From Streptomyces sp. S.PB5 (GTDB lineage Bacteria; Actinomycetota; Actinomycetes; Streptomycetales; Streptomycetaceae), in contig NZ_JAQMWP010000004.1 of assembly GCF_030403745.1 (NCBI RefSeq), positions 186,001 to 250,000 on the forward strand: 64,000 bases of DNA. The letters are read 5' to 3'. This document shows, in pieces, positions 36,505-45,185 of this stretch (position 1 is its first letter; each line of letters opens with the position of its first letter). The notes beneath the pieces are model-generated. The model was given only the letters and a program-made list of their open reading frames with translations, did no database searches and was not told where the DNA came from. The translations under genes were made by a program, and so were the position numbers.

Positions 36505-37655
36505 CGATCCGACTTCCCGACTTCAAGGGCGGCTTGAGGGCGTACGAACCCCGCACCGAGCCGCTGGCGGTGAAGACCGGCACCCCCTTCACCTCCCGTA
36601 CGGTCTTCTCGGCGGCCCACGTCGTCGCGGACCCGTTCGCCGACACGACCCCCGACTCGCCCGCCGCCGTCGACTGGGACGCCACCCTCGCCTTCCGCCG
36701 CCACCTGTGGTCCCACGGGCTCGGTGTCGCCGAGGCGATGGACACCGCCCAGCGCGGGATGGGCCTGGACTGGGCGGGCGCCGCGGAGCTGATCCGCCGG
36801 TCCGCCGCCGAGGCCAAGTCCGTCGGCGGACTCGTCGCCTGCGGTGTCGGCACCGACCAGCTCACCGGCCCGGCGACCCTGGCCGAGGTCCGCGCGGCCT
36901 ACGAGGAGCAGCTCGCCCTCGTCGAGGAGTCCGGCGCCCAGGCCATCCTGATGGCCTCCCGCGCCCTCGCGGCGGCCGCCGAGGGCCCCGAGGACTACCT
37001 GGAGGTCTACGGCCACCTGCTCCGCCAGGCGTCCGAGCCGGTGATCCTGCACTGGCTCGGCCCGATGTTCGACCCGGCCCTTGAGGGCTACTGGGGCTCG
37101 TCCGACCTGGACGCGGCGACCGACACCTTCCTGGAGGTCATCGCGGCCCACCCGGACAAGGTCGACGGCATCAAGGTGTCGTTGCTGGAGGCCCAGCGCG
37201 AGATCGACATCCGCCGCCGTCTCCCGCAGGGCGTCCGCTGCTACACCGGCGACGACTTCAACTATCCCGAGCTGATCGCGGGCGACGAGAAGGGCTTCAG
37301 CCACGCCCTCCTCGGCATCTTCGACCCGCTGGGCCCGCTCGCGGCCGAGGCGGTCCGCGTCCTGGACACCGGCGACACGGCGGGCTTCCGTGAACTCCTC
37401 GACCCCACCGTCGAGTTGTCCCGCCACCTCTTCCAGGCCCCCACCCGCTTCTACAAGACCGGCGTGGTGTTCCTGGCCTGGCTCGCGGGCCACCAGAGCC
37501 ACTTCACGATGGTCGGCGGCCTCCAGTCGGCCCGCTCCCTCCCGCACTTCGCGCGCGCCTACGAACTCGCCGACGGCCTGGGCCTGTTCCCGGACCCGAA
37601 GCTGGCGGAGGAGCGCATGAAGACCCTGCTGAGCCTGTACGGAGTGAACCAGTGA
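36501..37655 (+). CDS. DUF993 / dihydrodipicolinate-synthase-like protein
   Basis: 384 residues from GTG 36501. Annotated in relatives as DUF993, a TIM-barrel branch related to dihydrodipicolinate synthase and N-acetylneuraminate lyase. The Lys in KVDGIKVSLLEAQ is the likely Schiff-base residue; GCGVGTDQL-type and HWLGPMFDPAL loops line the predicted pocket. It probably cleaves or forms a C-C bond in a keto-sugar acid, but no member's reaction is known to me. Translationally coupled to both neighbours, so it acts with the oxidoreductase and isomerase. Confidence 0.8.
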   Translation: MTIRLPDFKGGLRAYEPRTEPLAVKTGTPFTSRTVFSAAHVVADPFADTTPDSPAAVDWDATLAFRRHLWSHGLGVAEAMDTAQRGMGLDWAGAAELIRRSAAEAKSVGGLVACGVGTDQLTGPATLAEVRAAYEEQLALVEESGAQAILMASRALAAAAEGPEDYLEVYGHLLRQASEPVILHWLGPMFDPALEGYWGSSDLDAATDTFLEVIAAHPDKVDGIKVSLLEAQREIDIRRRLPQGVRCYTGDDFNYPELIAGDEKGFSHALLGIFDPLGPLAAEAVRVLDTGDTAGFRELLDPTVELSRHLFQAPTRFYKTGVVFLAWLAGHQSHFTMVGGLQSARSLPHFARAYELADGLGLFPDPKLAEERMKTLLSLYGVNQ

Positions 37656-38491
37656 CCGCGACCGGCGACCTCTCCCGCTTCTCCATCAACCAGATGACGG
37701 TCAAGCAGCTGTCGATGCCGCAACTGGTCGACGCCTGCGGCCAGCTGGGCATCGTCAACGTCGGCCTGTGGCGCGAGCCCGTCCAGACGTACGGCCTGGA
37801 GGCGACCGCCAAGCTGGTCCGCGACGCGGGCCTGACGGTCACGACCCTGTGCCGCGGCGGCTTCTTCACGGCGATCGAACCGGAGGAGCGGGCGGCGGCC
37901 CTGGCCGACAACCGCCGCGCGATCGACGAGGCGGCGACGCTGGGCACGGACACCCTGGTCCTGGTCTCCGGCGGTCTGCCGGCCGGCTCGAAGGACCTGC
38001 ACGGCGCCCGGGAGCGGATCGCCGACGCACTCGCCGAACTCGGCCCGTACGCGGAACAGCACGGCGTACGGCTGGCCATCGAGCCGCTCCACCCGATGTA
38101 CGCCTCCGACCGCTGTGTGGTCTCCACCCTCAAGCAGGCCCTGGACCTCGCGGAACGCTTCCCCGCCCACCAGGTCGGCGTCACGGTCGACACGTACCAC
38201 ATCTGGTGGGACGACGACGCCCCCGCCCAGATCGCCCGAGCGGGCGCGTCCGACCGCATCCACACCTTCCAACTCGCCGACTGGACCACCCCGTTGCCCG
38301 AAGGCGTCCTCAACGGGCGGGGGCAGATCGGGGACGGGTCGATCGACATGCGGGAGTGGAAGCGGTACGTCGAGGACGCCGGGTACACCGGGGCCATCGA
38401 GGTCGAGCTGTTCAACGACCGGCTCTGGGAGCGGGACGGGCGGGAGCTTCTCGCGGAGACCGCGGCGCGGTTCGTGGAGCACGCGGGCTGA
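37652..38491 (+). CDS. Sugar phosphate isomerase/epimerase
   Basis: 279 residues from GTG 37652, overlapping the DUF993 stop by four bases. TIM barrel of the xylose-isomerase-like superfamily: LAIEPLHPMYASDRCVV with metal-binding Glu, VGVTVDTYHIWWDDD with Asp and His, HTFQLADWTTPLPEG, and IEVELFN with the final Glu. It would isomerise or epimerise the sugar handled by the two preceding enzymes. The operon ends here; a 12-bp-stem hairpin follows 11 bases later. Confidence 0.83.
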   Translation: MTATGDLSRFSINQMTVKQLSMPQLVDACGQLGIVNVGLWREPVQTYGLEATAKLVRDAGLTVTTLCRGGFFTAIEPEERAAALADNRRAIDEAATLGTDTLVLVSGGLPAGSKDLHGARERIADALAELGPYAEQHGVRLAIEPLHPMYASDRCVVSTLKQALDLAERFPAHQVGVTVDTYHIWWDDDAPAQIARAGASDRIHTFQLADWTTPLPEGVLNGRGQIGDGSIDMREWKRYVEDAGYTGAIEVELFNDRLWERDGRELLAETAARFVEHAG

Positions 38492-38501
38492 TCTGCTCTT
38501 G

Positions 38502-38540
38502 ACGGCCGCCCGGGACAGGGGAGTTCCGGGCGGCCGTTTC
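38502..38540. terminator. Bidirectional terminator
   Basis: ACGGCCGCCCGG (38502-38513) pairs perfectly with CCGGGCGGCCGT (38526-38537) around a 12-base loop and is followed by TTTC. It lies between the convergent sugar operon and the M48 peptidase gene. Confidence 0.8.
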
Positions 38541-40715
38541 TCAGTCGTGGTTGGCGTTCCAGGCGTCCGCGATGGTCCAGGCGGCCAGGATCAGGGCCAG
38601 GGTCGCTCGGACGCCGCCGACTTTCGCGCGGGGGCTGTAGAGGGGGTACCCCACGGCGAACATCGTGATCACGATCAGCCAAGGGGCCACCTCACCCCTG
38701 CCGAGCTGGCCCAGTCGGCCGACCGCGCAGAAGGTGATGAAGAGGGCCGCGGCGGGGTTCAGCCACCGTCTCAGTCTGCGCGGCCGGCCAGGGCCGTACT
38801 TCGTCGGTTTCACGATCTGGAACAGGGCGACCAGGAGGATGGTCAGGAAAAGGGTGACCACGGACCACTTGATCGCGCCCGGGAACCAGATGGCGAGGAG
38901 CATGGTGAAGAAAATGAAAGCGCTGCCGCTGGCCAGCAGGATGACCGGGACGTCCCAGCCGGGTTTCTCCGGGGAGATCTCGGGAGACGGCGGGGAGAGG
39001 CGAGGGAGCGGGCGGTCGAGATCGACGCGTTCCCAGCGGAGCCGGTCACGCAGTACCCGGACATAGGCCGCCTGATAGGTCGCCGCCGAGAACAGATAGG
39101 ACACTTCGGCGGGGTTCGAGAGGCGTGCCACGGCGTTGGCCGCCGCAGCTCCCCACATATGCCGGGGGAGGGCCGCTGACTGCTCCGCGAAAAGCAGTGC
39201 GTGGGAGGCCTTGGGGGAGATATGGGTTTCTTCCAGGATGCGCAGTAGGCCCGCGAAGGTCGGGGCGACGGTGCGGCCGTTTCCTTCCCGTGCGCGGTAT
39301 GCGTTGTACACGTCGATCACGGCACGGAGCTTCGCCGGGTGTGCTTCCGCCTGCCACTTCTCCGCGAGGCCGAGCCATTCCGTCCGGGGAATCGGTCGGG
39401 TCGTCCCGTCGAGCGGCGGTGTGAAGTGATCGTGGTATTCCCTTGCGTGTTTCCGCTGCCGATGCAGGATCAAGGCCGATATCAGGGCGAGGATTCCCGC
39501 GCAGTACAGGACCGGCCTGGCCACCGCCTCGCCGAGGAGGGCCCAGACCGGCCAGATGAAGAACGCGAACCCGCTGATGGAGAGCATCACCTCGACCGCT
39601 CGGGAACCCGCGCGGTACGGCGCGTACGAGGTGGGCGGCAAGGTCGCCTGCCGGAGATGCGCGTACGCCGCCGAATCCGTCACCGCCAGGTCTGTCACGG
39701 CCGCGGGCCCGGTGACGGAATGTGTCACCCCAGCCGGGTTCAGCGCGGCCAACCGCTTCTCCAACGGCGGATGCGAATCCCGCCGAGGGCTGCGGCTCGG
39801 TGGCACGACCTGGGGAAGACGTCCGGAGTCCTGCAACAGGGCGCCGAATGTTTCGTACGGATCATCGGGAGTCCGGCCGTACGCGTGCAGAGGGTCCAGT
39901 ATTCCCGTCCGGTACGCCTTCCAGGAGACGGCGACCGTGTGCGAGGAGAGAAGCGACCTCGCCATGACGTCATTTCCGACGATCTCGGCGGCTGCGCGGT
40001 CCGCCTCGTACTCCTGGCGTCGCCGGATCGCCAGGGTCACCAGGTCGTAGAAGGAGCGGTAGAGCGAGATGACCCGGCGCTGTACGGACGCGAGAGAACG
40101 GATCGAGGTGTCGACCGGGGAGACGTCGCTCACCGGAAGGACTGCGTGGTCGAGTTCCGTCAGCAATTCGCCCAGAAGTGCCGAACCCCGGTAGATCGTA
40201 TTGCTGAACGGTGCGTGGCGGCGCGCGTAATGGCCCAGTTCGTGGCAGAGCACCGCCCGTAACTGATCGGTCGGCAGTCCCACGAGCAGGGGGACCCCGA
40301 TGCACATGTGCCGAACACGCCTCGGGCGCCGGAAGAGGCGGTGGACCTCGTGCACGGACGCGTTGGCGTGCGGAGTGAGCCACAGGTGCGTCGGCGCCGA
40401 CGTCCCCATCGAGCGCGCGACGTCCGCCACCAGATCCCTCAACTGCGGTGCGTCGGCGGGGGAGATGAGTTCCGCCGACTCCGGCAGGCCGCCCGTACGG
40501 CGGACTCCGCGCACGGCACGGGCATCTGCCGCGAGGAGCGGGAAGACCACCACTCCCAGGAAGATGAACGCGGGTGGCGCCCAGAAGAACACCACGACGG
40601 TGAAGCCGCCGATGAAGAACAGCCAGTAGCCGATCAGCAGGGCCAGCAGCAGCGAGCCCACCACCAACAGCCCGATGACCACAAGCACGAGAGCCTCGCG
40701 CAGCAGATGTCTCAC
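38541..40715 (-). CDS. Membrane M48 family metallopeptidase
   Basis: 724 residues, longer than typical HtpX/Ste24-like proteins. Two membrane helices (about 8-60) precede the zinc site HELGH (AVLCHELGHYARRH, about 158-162), with the third ligand Glu in RRRQEYEADRAA (about 238). A further pair of helices lies about 365-415 and four more at the C-terminus. The active site should face the cytosol and cleave membrane or misfolded proteins. ATG 40715 overlaps the sigma-factor stop (ATGA), so the peptidase is translated with the sigma factor. A role in processing a regulator of that sigma factor is inference. Confidence 0.87.
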   Translation of the reverse strand: MRHLLREALVLVVIGLLVVGSLLLALLIGYWLFFIGGFTVVVFFWAPPAFIFLGVVVFPLLAADARAVRGVRRTGGLPESAELISPADAPQLRDLVADVARSMGTSAPTHLWLTPHANASVHEVHRLFRRPRRVRHMCIGVPLLVGLPTDQLRAVLCHELGHYARRHAPFSNTIYRGSALLGELLTELDHAVLPVSDVSPVDTSIRSLASVQRRVISLYRSFYDLVTLAIRRRQEYEADRAAAEIVGNDVMARSLLSSHTVAVSWKAYRTGILDPLHAYGRTPDDPYETFGALLQDSGRLPQVVPPSRSPRRDSHPPLEKRLAALNPAGVTHSVTGPAAVTDLAVTDSAAYAHLRQATLPPTSYAPYRAGSRAVEVMLSISGFAFFIWPVWALLGEAVARPVLYCAGILALISALILHRQRKHAREYHDHFTPPLDGTTRPIPRTEWLGLAEKWQAEAHPAKLRAVIDVYNAYRAREGNGRTVAPTFAGLLRILEETHISPKASHALLFAEQSAALPRHMWGAAAANAVARLSNPAEVSYLFSAATYQAAYVRVLRDRLRWERVDLDRPLPRLSPPSPEISPEKPGWDVPVILLASGSAFIFFTMLLAIWFPGAIKWSVVTLFLTILLVALFQIVKPTKYGPGRPRRLRRWLNPAAALFITFCAVGRLGQLGRGEVAPWLIVITMFAVGYPLYSPRAKVGGVRATLALILAAWTIADAWNANHD

Positions 40716-41374
40716 CGGGCGCCCTCGCCCGAACCGCAGGCGGCCGTCAGCCAGTTCTCCGCCTGCCGCAGCAGACTGCTCAACGGGTCACGGGACAGTG
40801 CCGTGCTCTCCACCCGCACATCACCGGTCGAGGACATCAACGCATCGCCACCACCGGGAAGTTCACCCACCGGCAGCCCCAACTCCCGCCCCAGCCGCCC
40901 GCGTGCCTTACGCAGACTCCCCGCGACACTGCTGCGTTTGATGTCCAGCAACTCCGCGATCTCCTGCTGTGGCATCCCCTGGAGGCAGTGCAGCACCAGG
41001 ACTTGGCGCTGCCGGTCCGGCAACCCCTTGAGGGCGGCCAGCACTTGGCGGGCCTCGGAGGTCTCCTCCACACTCGCCGTCGGCGCCGGTTCGATCTCCA
41101 GCGTGTGCTGGCGGAACCACGTCCGGCGGGCCCGGTTGAGCCGCTGGGTCATGACCTTGTACGCCCACGCCTCGGGTGCCTCGTAGTGCGACACCCGGTC
41201 CCAGTAGCGGAACAGCTCGGCGTACGCCTCCTGCACCGCGTCCTCCGCCTCCTCGCGGTGGCGCCACAGCAGCAGCGCCCGCGCCCGCATCCGTGGATAC
41301 GTTCGCTGGAAGAACACGTCGAAGTCCTCGCGCGCCCCGGAGATCTCGCTGCCCCCCTCGACGGTGTGCGTCAC
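40712..41374 (-). CDS. ECF-type RNA polymerase sigma factor
   Basis: 220 residues from GTG 41374. Sigma-2 region about 18-85 (DFDVFFQRTYPRMRARAL, HREEAEDAVQEAYAELF, APEAWAYKVMTQRLN) and sigma-4 region about 108-165 (LKGLPDRQRQVLVLHCLQ, PQQEIAELLDIKRSSVAGSL) are both clear. A 55-residue C-terminal extension after sigma-4 (from about GLPVGELPGGG) has no recognised domain. It overlaps the preceding small gene (GTGA) and the following M48 gene (ATGA). No zinc-containing anti-sigma factor is adjacent, so its control is unknown. Confidence 0.88.
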   Translation of the reverse strand: MTHTVEGGSEISGAREDFDVFFQRTYPRMRARALLLWRHREEAEDAVQEAYAELFRYWDRVSHYEAPEAWAYKVMTQRLNRARRTWFRQHTLEIEPAPTASVEETSEARQVLAALKGLPDRQRQVLVLHCLQGMPQQEIAELLDIKRSSVAGSLRKARGRLGRELGLPVGELPGGGDALMSSTGDVRVESTALSRDPLSSLLRQAENWLTAACGSGEGAR

Positions 41375-41574
41375 CGCTCGTCCTCCCACACGTCCTCGCG
41401 CGCGGCCCGGTACCGGTACTCGACGACGGTGCCCGCGCGGTGGAAGCGAAATGTGCGCGCCACGATACGGCGGCGGGTTCGGCGACCGGACCCCGATCGC
41501 ACAATCCGCACGACCGCCTCCCAGCTCGCCCCCACAGCCGCGATCACGGCCGGGTCGAGCACCCAGTGCTCCAC
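41371..41574 (-). CDS. 67-residue basic protein, first gene of the sigma operon
   Basis: 67 residues from GTG 41574, with GAGAGGTGA placed to serve as ribosome site (GTG 41583 is the alternative). Codons have excellent third-position GC. The protein begins MEHWVLDPAVIAAVGASWEA, has an Arg-rich middle (GRRTRRRIVARTFRFHR) and an acidic end (REDVWEDER); no membrane helix or Cys motif. I do not recognise it. It overlaps the sigma-factor start by four bases, so it is co-translated with it; a regulator of the sigma factor is possible but unproven. The 224 bp upstream to the rbsD terminator hold the operon promoter, not resolved here. Confidence 0.65.
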   Translation of the reverse strand: MEHWVLDPAVIAAVGASWEAVVRIVRSGSGRRTRRRIVARTFRFHRAGTVVEYRYRAAREDVWEDER

Positions 41575-41798
41575 GCTGCTCACCTCTCCCGGTGGTTGTT
41601 CTGACACCGGGTAACAGCACGTGGCGGCCGAGATGTTTACCGAGGGGCGCGAGTGAGTCGTGTGCGCCGTACCGACACCGAAAAAATCTTCGCGAACCCG
41701 TGCAACCCTTCCTCCACCTCGCGGGTCGTACTTGGCATCAGGACTTCTGGGGAGGGGATCTGGGGGGATCGCGGGGGTTCTGATACGGAGGGGAAACC

Positions 41799-41832
41799 CG
41801 AGGGGGCCTGGTCGACGGACCAGGCCCCCTCG
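41799..41832 (-). terminator. Terminator of the ribose operon
   Basis: A perfect 15-bp stem (CGAGGGGGCCTGGTC at 41799-41813 with its complement at 41818-41832) closes a four-base loop. It lies 24 bp beyond the rbsD stop on the minus strand and would also stop read-through from the other side. Confidence 0.85.
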
Positions 41833-41855
41833 AAGCATTCCGGATCATTCCCGGG

Positions 41856-42251
41856 TCAGAAGAACACCCCGCACCTCAGCAGCACATTCGCGTACGGACG
41901 TGCTTCACCCGTCCTCACGACCAGCCGGGCGCCCGCCGACAGCTCCTTGAGCCGCTCGTGCGACACGAACTCCAGGTCGCCCTCGCCGAAGTGACCGTCC
42001 AGCAGCTCCGCCGCCCCCGGATTCGCGTCCCGCACCTCCGCCGCGGCCGTCGCCCCCTCGACCACCAGCTCGGCCAGCAGCCCCTCCACCACCTCGGCGA
42101 AGGACGGCACCCCCGCCCGGAAGGCGAGGTCGACGACCCGAGGGCCCACGGGTATCGGCATACCGGCGTCGCACACCAGCACCCCGTCCCCGTGCCCCAA
42201 CTCCGCGAGCGCGCCCGACAGATGACGGTTGAGGATTCCCGCCTTCTTCAC
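41856..42251 (-). CDS. rbsD: D-ribose pyranase
   Basis: 131 residues, full length for RbsD. It interconverts the pyranose and furanose forms of ribose so that ribokinase can use it. The family core is intact: KKAGILNRHLSGALAELGH with the catalytic His, CDAGMPIP, and the C-terminal VRTGEARPYANVLL block. It starts at GTG 42251, which overlaps the rbsK stop by four bases. Last gene of the operon, followed by a strong terminator. Confidence 0.93.
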   Translation of the reverse strand: MKKAGILNRHLSGALAELGHGDGVLVCDAGMPIPVGPRVVDLAFRAGVPSFAEVVEGLLAELVVEGATAAAEVRDANPGAAELLDGHFGEGDLEFVSHERLKELSAGARLVVRTGEARPYANVLLRCGVFF

Positions 42252-43150
42252 AGCGCGTCGACCTCCGCCGCCGTCGGGAACGACACCTGCGCGCCCTCCT
42301 TCGTCACCGCGGCCGCCCCGACCCGCGCCGCGTACGCCGCCGCGTCGGCCAGGGACGCCCCGGCACCGAGCCGGTACGCCAGCGCCGCCGTGAAGGCATC
42401 GCCCGCGCCGGTCGTGTCCACGGCGTCCACCTTCACGGACGGGACGCGCGCGACCCCCGCGGAAGAGGCCACCAGCGCACCCTCCGACCCGAGCGTCACG
42501 ACCACCGAGCGCGGTCCCTTCGCGAGCAGGATCCGCGCCCAGTCCTCGGGCGAGTCACCCACCGCCGCGTCACCGAGGATCACCTTCGCCTCGTGCTCGT
42601 TGACGATCAGCGGATCGCACGCGGCCAGCACCTCGGTCGGCAGCGGCCGCGGCGGCGACGGGTTCAGTACGAAACGGCTGTCGGGGGCGAGACTCCGTAC
42701 GACCTCCAGGACCGTCTCCAGCGGGATCTCCAGCTGGACGGAGACGACGTGGGAGGCGTGGAACAGGCTGCCCGCGGCACGGACGTCCTCCGGCGTCAGC
42801 CGGCCGTTCGCACCCGGCGACACCACGATGCTGTTGTCGCCGGACGGGTCCACGGTGATCAGCGCGACCCCCGTCGGCGCCCCGCCCACCAGCACGCCCA
42901 CCGTGTCGACCCCGGCCGAGCGCTGCGAGTCCAGCAGCAGCCGGCCGTACGCGTCGTCGCCGACGCGGGCCAGCAGGGCCGTACGGGCGCCGAGGCGGGC
43001 GGCCGCGACGGCCTGGTTGGCGCCCTTGCCGCCCGGGTGGACGGCGAGGTCGGTGCCGAGCACGGTCTCCCCGGCGCCCGGCCGGCGCTCGACGCCGATC
43101 ACCAGGTCGGCGTTGGCGGATCCCACGACCAGCAGGTCGTAGTCGTACAT
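42248..43150 (-). CDS. rbsK: Ribokinase
   Basis: 300 residues. PfkB-family kinase that phosphorylates D-ribose at O5. Visible motifs: LVVGSANADLVIGVERRPG at the N-terminus, HPGGKGANQAVAAARLG (sugar-binding GG motif) and the C-terminal VDTTGAGDAFTAALA with the catalytic Asp. ATG 43150 follows GGGGAG by seven bases. It is separated from the upstream transporter gene by a long intercistronic hairpin and coupled to rbsD downstream. Confidence 0.93.
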   Translation of the reverse strand: MYDYDLLVVGSANADLVIGVERRPGAGETVLGTDLAVHPGGKGANQAVAAARLGARTALLARVGDDAYGRLLLDSQRSAGVDTVGVLVGGAPTGVALITVDPSGDNSIVVSPGANGRLTPEDVRAAGSLFHASHVVSVQLEIPLETVLEVVRSLAPDSRFVLNPSPPRPLPTEVLAACDPLIVNEHEAKVILGDAAVGDSPEDWARILLAKGPRSVVVTLGSEGALVASSAGVARVPSVKVDAVDTTGAGDAFTAALAYRLGAGASLADAAAYAARVGAAAVTKEGAQVSFPTAAEVDAL

Positions 43151-43177
43151 GAAAATGCTCCCCTGTGAAGTGACTTG

Positions 43178-43214
43178 AGGCGGGCGGGTCCCCGTGAGGA
43201 GGACCCGCCCGCCT
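43178..43214 (-). other. Intercistronic hairpin between rbsCB and rbsK
   Basis: A perfect 14-bp GC-rich stem (43178-43191 with 43201-43214) encloses a nine-base loop in the 85-bp gap between two genes of one operon. It could partly terminate or stabilise the 5' transcript, setting transporter above enzyme expression. Confidence 0.6.
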
Positions 43215-43235
43215 TGCGGTCTCGGCCCGCCGGCC

Positions 43236-45185
43236 TCAGCCCGTGAACCCGGCCACGTTCTGCGCCGTGACCACCTTCACCGGCACCATGACCGACTTCG
43301 CGACCTTCTCGCCCTTCGCGGCCTTCACCGCGTTCTGCACGGCGATCCTGCCGAGTTCGGACGGCTGCTGCGCCACGGACGCGTACAGCGTGCCTGCCTT
43401 GACGGCCTTCAGACCGTCATCGGTTCCGTCGAAACCGATGACCTGGACCGACTTCCCGGCCTTGGAACCCAGCGCCTTGATCGCGCCGAGCGCCATCTCG
43501 TCGTTCTCCGCGAAGACACCGGAGATGCCGGGGTTGGCCTGGAGCAGGTTGGTCATGACGTCCAGGCCCTTGGTGCGGTCCCAGTCGGCGGGCTGCTTGG
43601 CGACGACCTCGATGCCCGGGTAGGCCTTGAGCCCCTCGGCGAAACCGGCGCCGCGCTCCCGGCTGGCGGAGGTGCCGGCCATGCCCTGGAGGATCACGAT
43701 CCGGCCCTTGCCGCCCAGCTTCTCGGCGAGCGCCTTGGCGGCGAGCTTGCCGCCGGTGGTGTTGTCGGAGGCGACCAGGGCGGCGGTGGAGGCGTTGTTG
43801 ACCGCGCGGTCGACGGCCACCAGCGGGATGTCCGCCTTGTTGACGGCCTTCGCCGCCGGGGTCACCGCGTCGGAGTCCACCGGGTTGACGATGATCGTGC
43901 CGAGCCCCGAACTGGTGAAGTTCTCCAGCTGGTTGGCCTGCTGCGAGGCGTCGTTCTGCGCGTCGGTGACCGTCAGGTCCACGCCCAGCTTCTTCGCCTC
44001 GGCCTGCGCGCCGGAACGGATCGACACGAAGAACGGGTTGTTGAGGGTCGACAGCGACAGACCGATCCGCTGCGACTTCCCCGCGTCCGAGGAACCGCTG
44101 TGCAGCAGAGACGTGGCGCCGACGATCGCCGCCGCGACCACGGCCGCCAGCACGTAGGTCGCCGCCTGCTTGCCCTTGTTGCCGCCCGTACCGGCCGCGA
44201 CCGGGGTCGCCCCCGCCTTGCGGCGGACCGTGTCGAGCAGCACCGCCAGCGCGATGACGACACCGATGACGACCTGCTGCCAGAACGCGGACACGGACAG
44301 GAGGTTGAGGCCGTTCCGCAGCACCGCGAGGATCAGCGCGCCGATGAGCGTGCCCGACGCCTTGCCCGTGCCGCCCGCCAGCGACGCGCCGCCGATGACG
44401 ACGGCCGCGATCGCGTCCAGCTCGTAACCCTGCGCGGCCTGCGGCTGCGCGGAGGAGAGACGGGCGGCGAGCACGATGCCCGCGGCGGCCGCGAACAGGC
44501 CCGAGAAGGCGTAGATCGCGAGCTTCTGCTTCTTCACCCGCAGACCGGAGAGGCGGGCCGCCTCCTCGTTGCCGCCGATCGCGTACATCGAACGCCCGAT
44601 GTACGTCCGCCCCAGCACGAACGCCGTGATGAGCCCCATGCCGACCATCACCAGCACGGGCACCGGCAGCCAGCCGCCGAGCGTGTCACCGAGGTGCGAG
44701 ACCGAGGACGGGAAGGCGATCGGGGAGCCCTGCGAGATCACCAGCGACAGACCGCGCGCCACCGACAGCATGGCGAGCGTCGCGATGAACGGCGGCAGTT
44801 TGCCGTACGAGATCAGGAAGCCGTTGACCAGACCGCACGCTATGCCGGTCGCGATCGCGAGCAGTACGGCCAGGAAGACCGGCACGCCCTCCGAAGTTGC
44901 GCTCCAGGCGAGGACGGTGGCCGACAGGGCGGCGACCGAGCCGACCGACAGGTCGATGCCCGCCGAGACGATCACGAAGGTCACACCGAAGGCGAGGATG
45001 GCCGTCACGGCCGCCTGGACGCCGACGTTGAGGAGGTTGTCCGTCGTCAGGAAGTCGCCGGACAGCGCCGACATCGCGATGACGAGGACGATCAGCGCGG
45101 TCAGCGCGCCGTTGTCGAGGAGCAGTCTGCGAAGCCCCGAGGCGCCACTCGCGCCCGGCGTGCTCTTGAGCGTGTCAGTGGCCAC
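43236..45185 (-). CDS. Ribose ABC transporter permease fused to substrate-binding protein
   Basis: 649 residues combining two proteins that are separate in most bacteria. Residues about 1-325 are RbsC (eight to ten helices; VIVSAGIDLSVGS, IGGNEEAARLSG and AVVIGGASLAGGTG are permease signatures). One extra helix (about 342-362, TYVLAAVVAAAIVGATSLL) replaces the usual signal peptide, and residues about 375-649 are RbsB (GLSLSTLNNPFFVSIRSGA, VDRAVNN, VFAENDEMALGAI). There is no lipobox Cys, so the binding domain stays tethered to its own permease. GTG 45185 overlaps the rbsA end by 11 bp. Confidence 0.92.
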   Translation of the reverse strand: MATDTLKSTPGASGASGLRRLLLDNGALTALIVLVIAMSALSGDFLTTDNLLNVGVQAAVTAILAFGVTFVIVSAGIDLSVGSVAALSATVLAWSATSEGVPVFLAVLLAIATGIACGLVNGFLISYGKLPPFIATLAMLSVARGLSLVISQGSPIAFPSSVSHLGDTLGGWLPVPVLVMVGMGLITAFVLGRTYIGRSMYAIGGNEEAARLSGLRVKKQKLAIYAFSGLFAAAAGIVLAARLSSAQPQAAQGYELDAIAAVVIGGASLAGGTGKASGTLIGALILAVLRNGLNLLSVSAFWQQVVIGVVIALAVLLDTVRRKAGATPVAAGTGGNKGKQAATYVLAAVVAAAIVGATSLLHSGSSDAGKSQRIGLSLSTLNNPFFVSIRSGAQAEAKKLGVDLTVTDAQNDASQQANQLENFTSSGLGTIIVNPVDSDAVTPAAKAVNKADIPLVAVDRAVNNASTAALVASDNTTGGKLAAKALAEKLGGKGRIVILQGMAGTSASRERGAGFAEGLKAYPGIEVVAKQPADWDRTKGLDVMTNLLQANPGISGVFAENDEMALGAIKALGSKAGKSVQVIGFDGTDDGLKAVKAGTLYASVAQQPSELGRIAVQNAVKAAKGEKVAKSVMVPVKVVTAQNVAGFTG

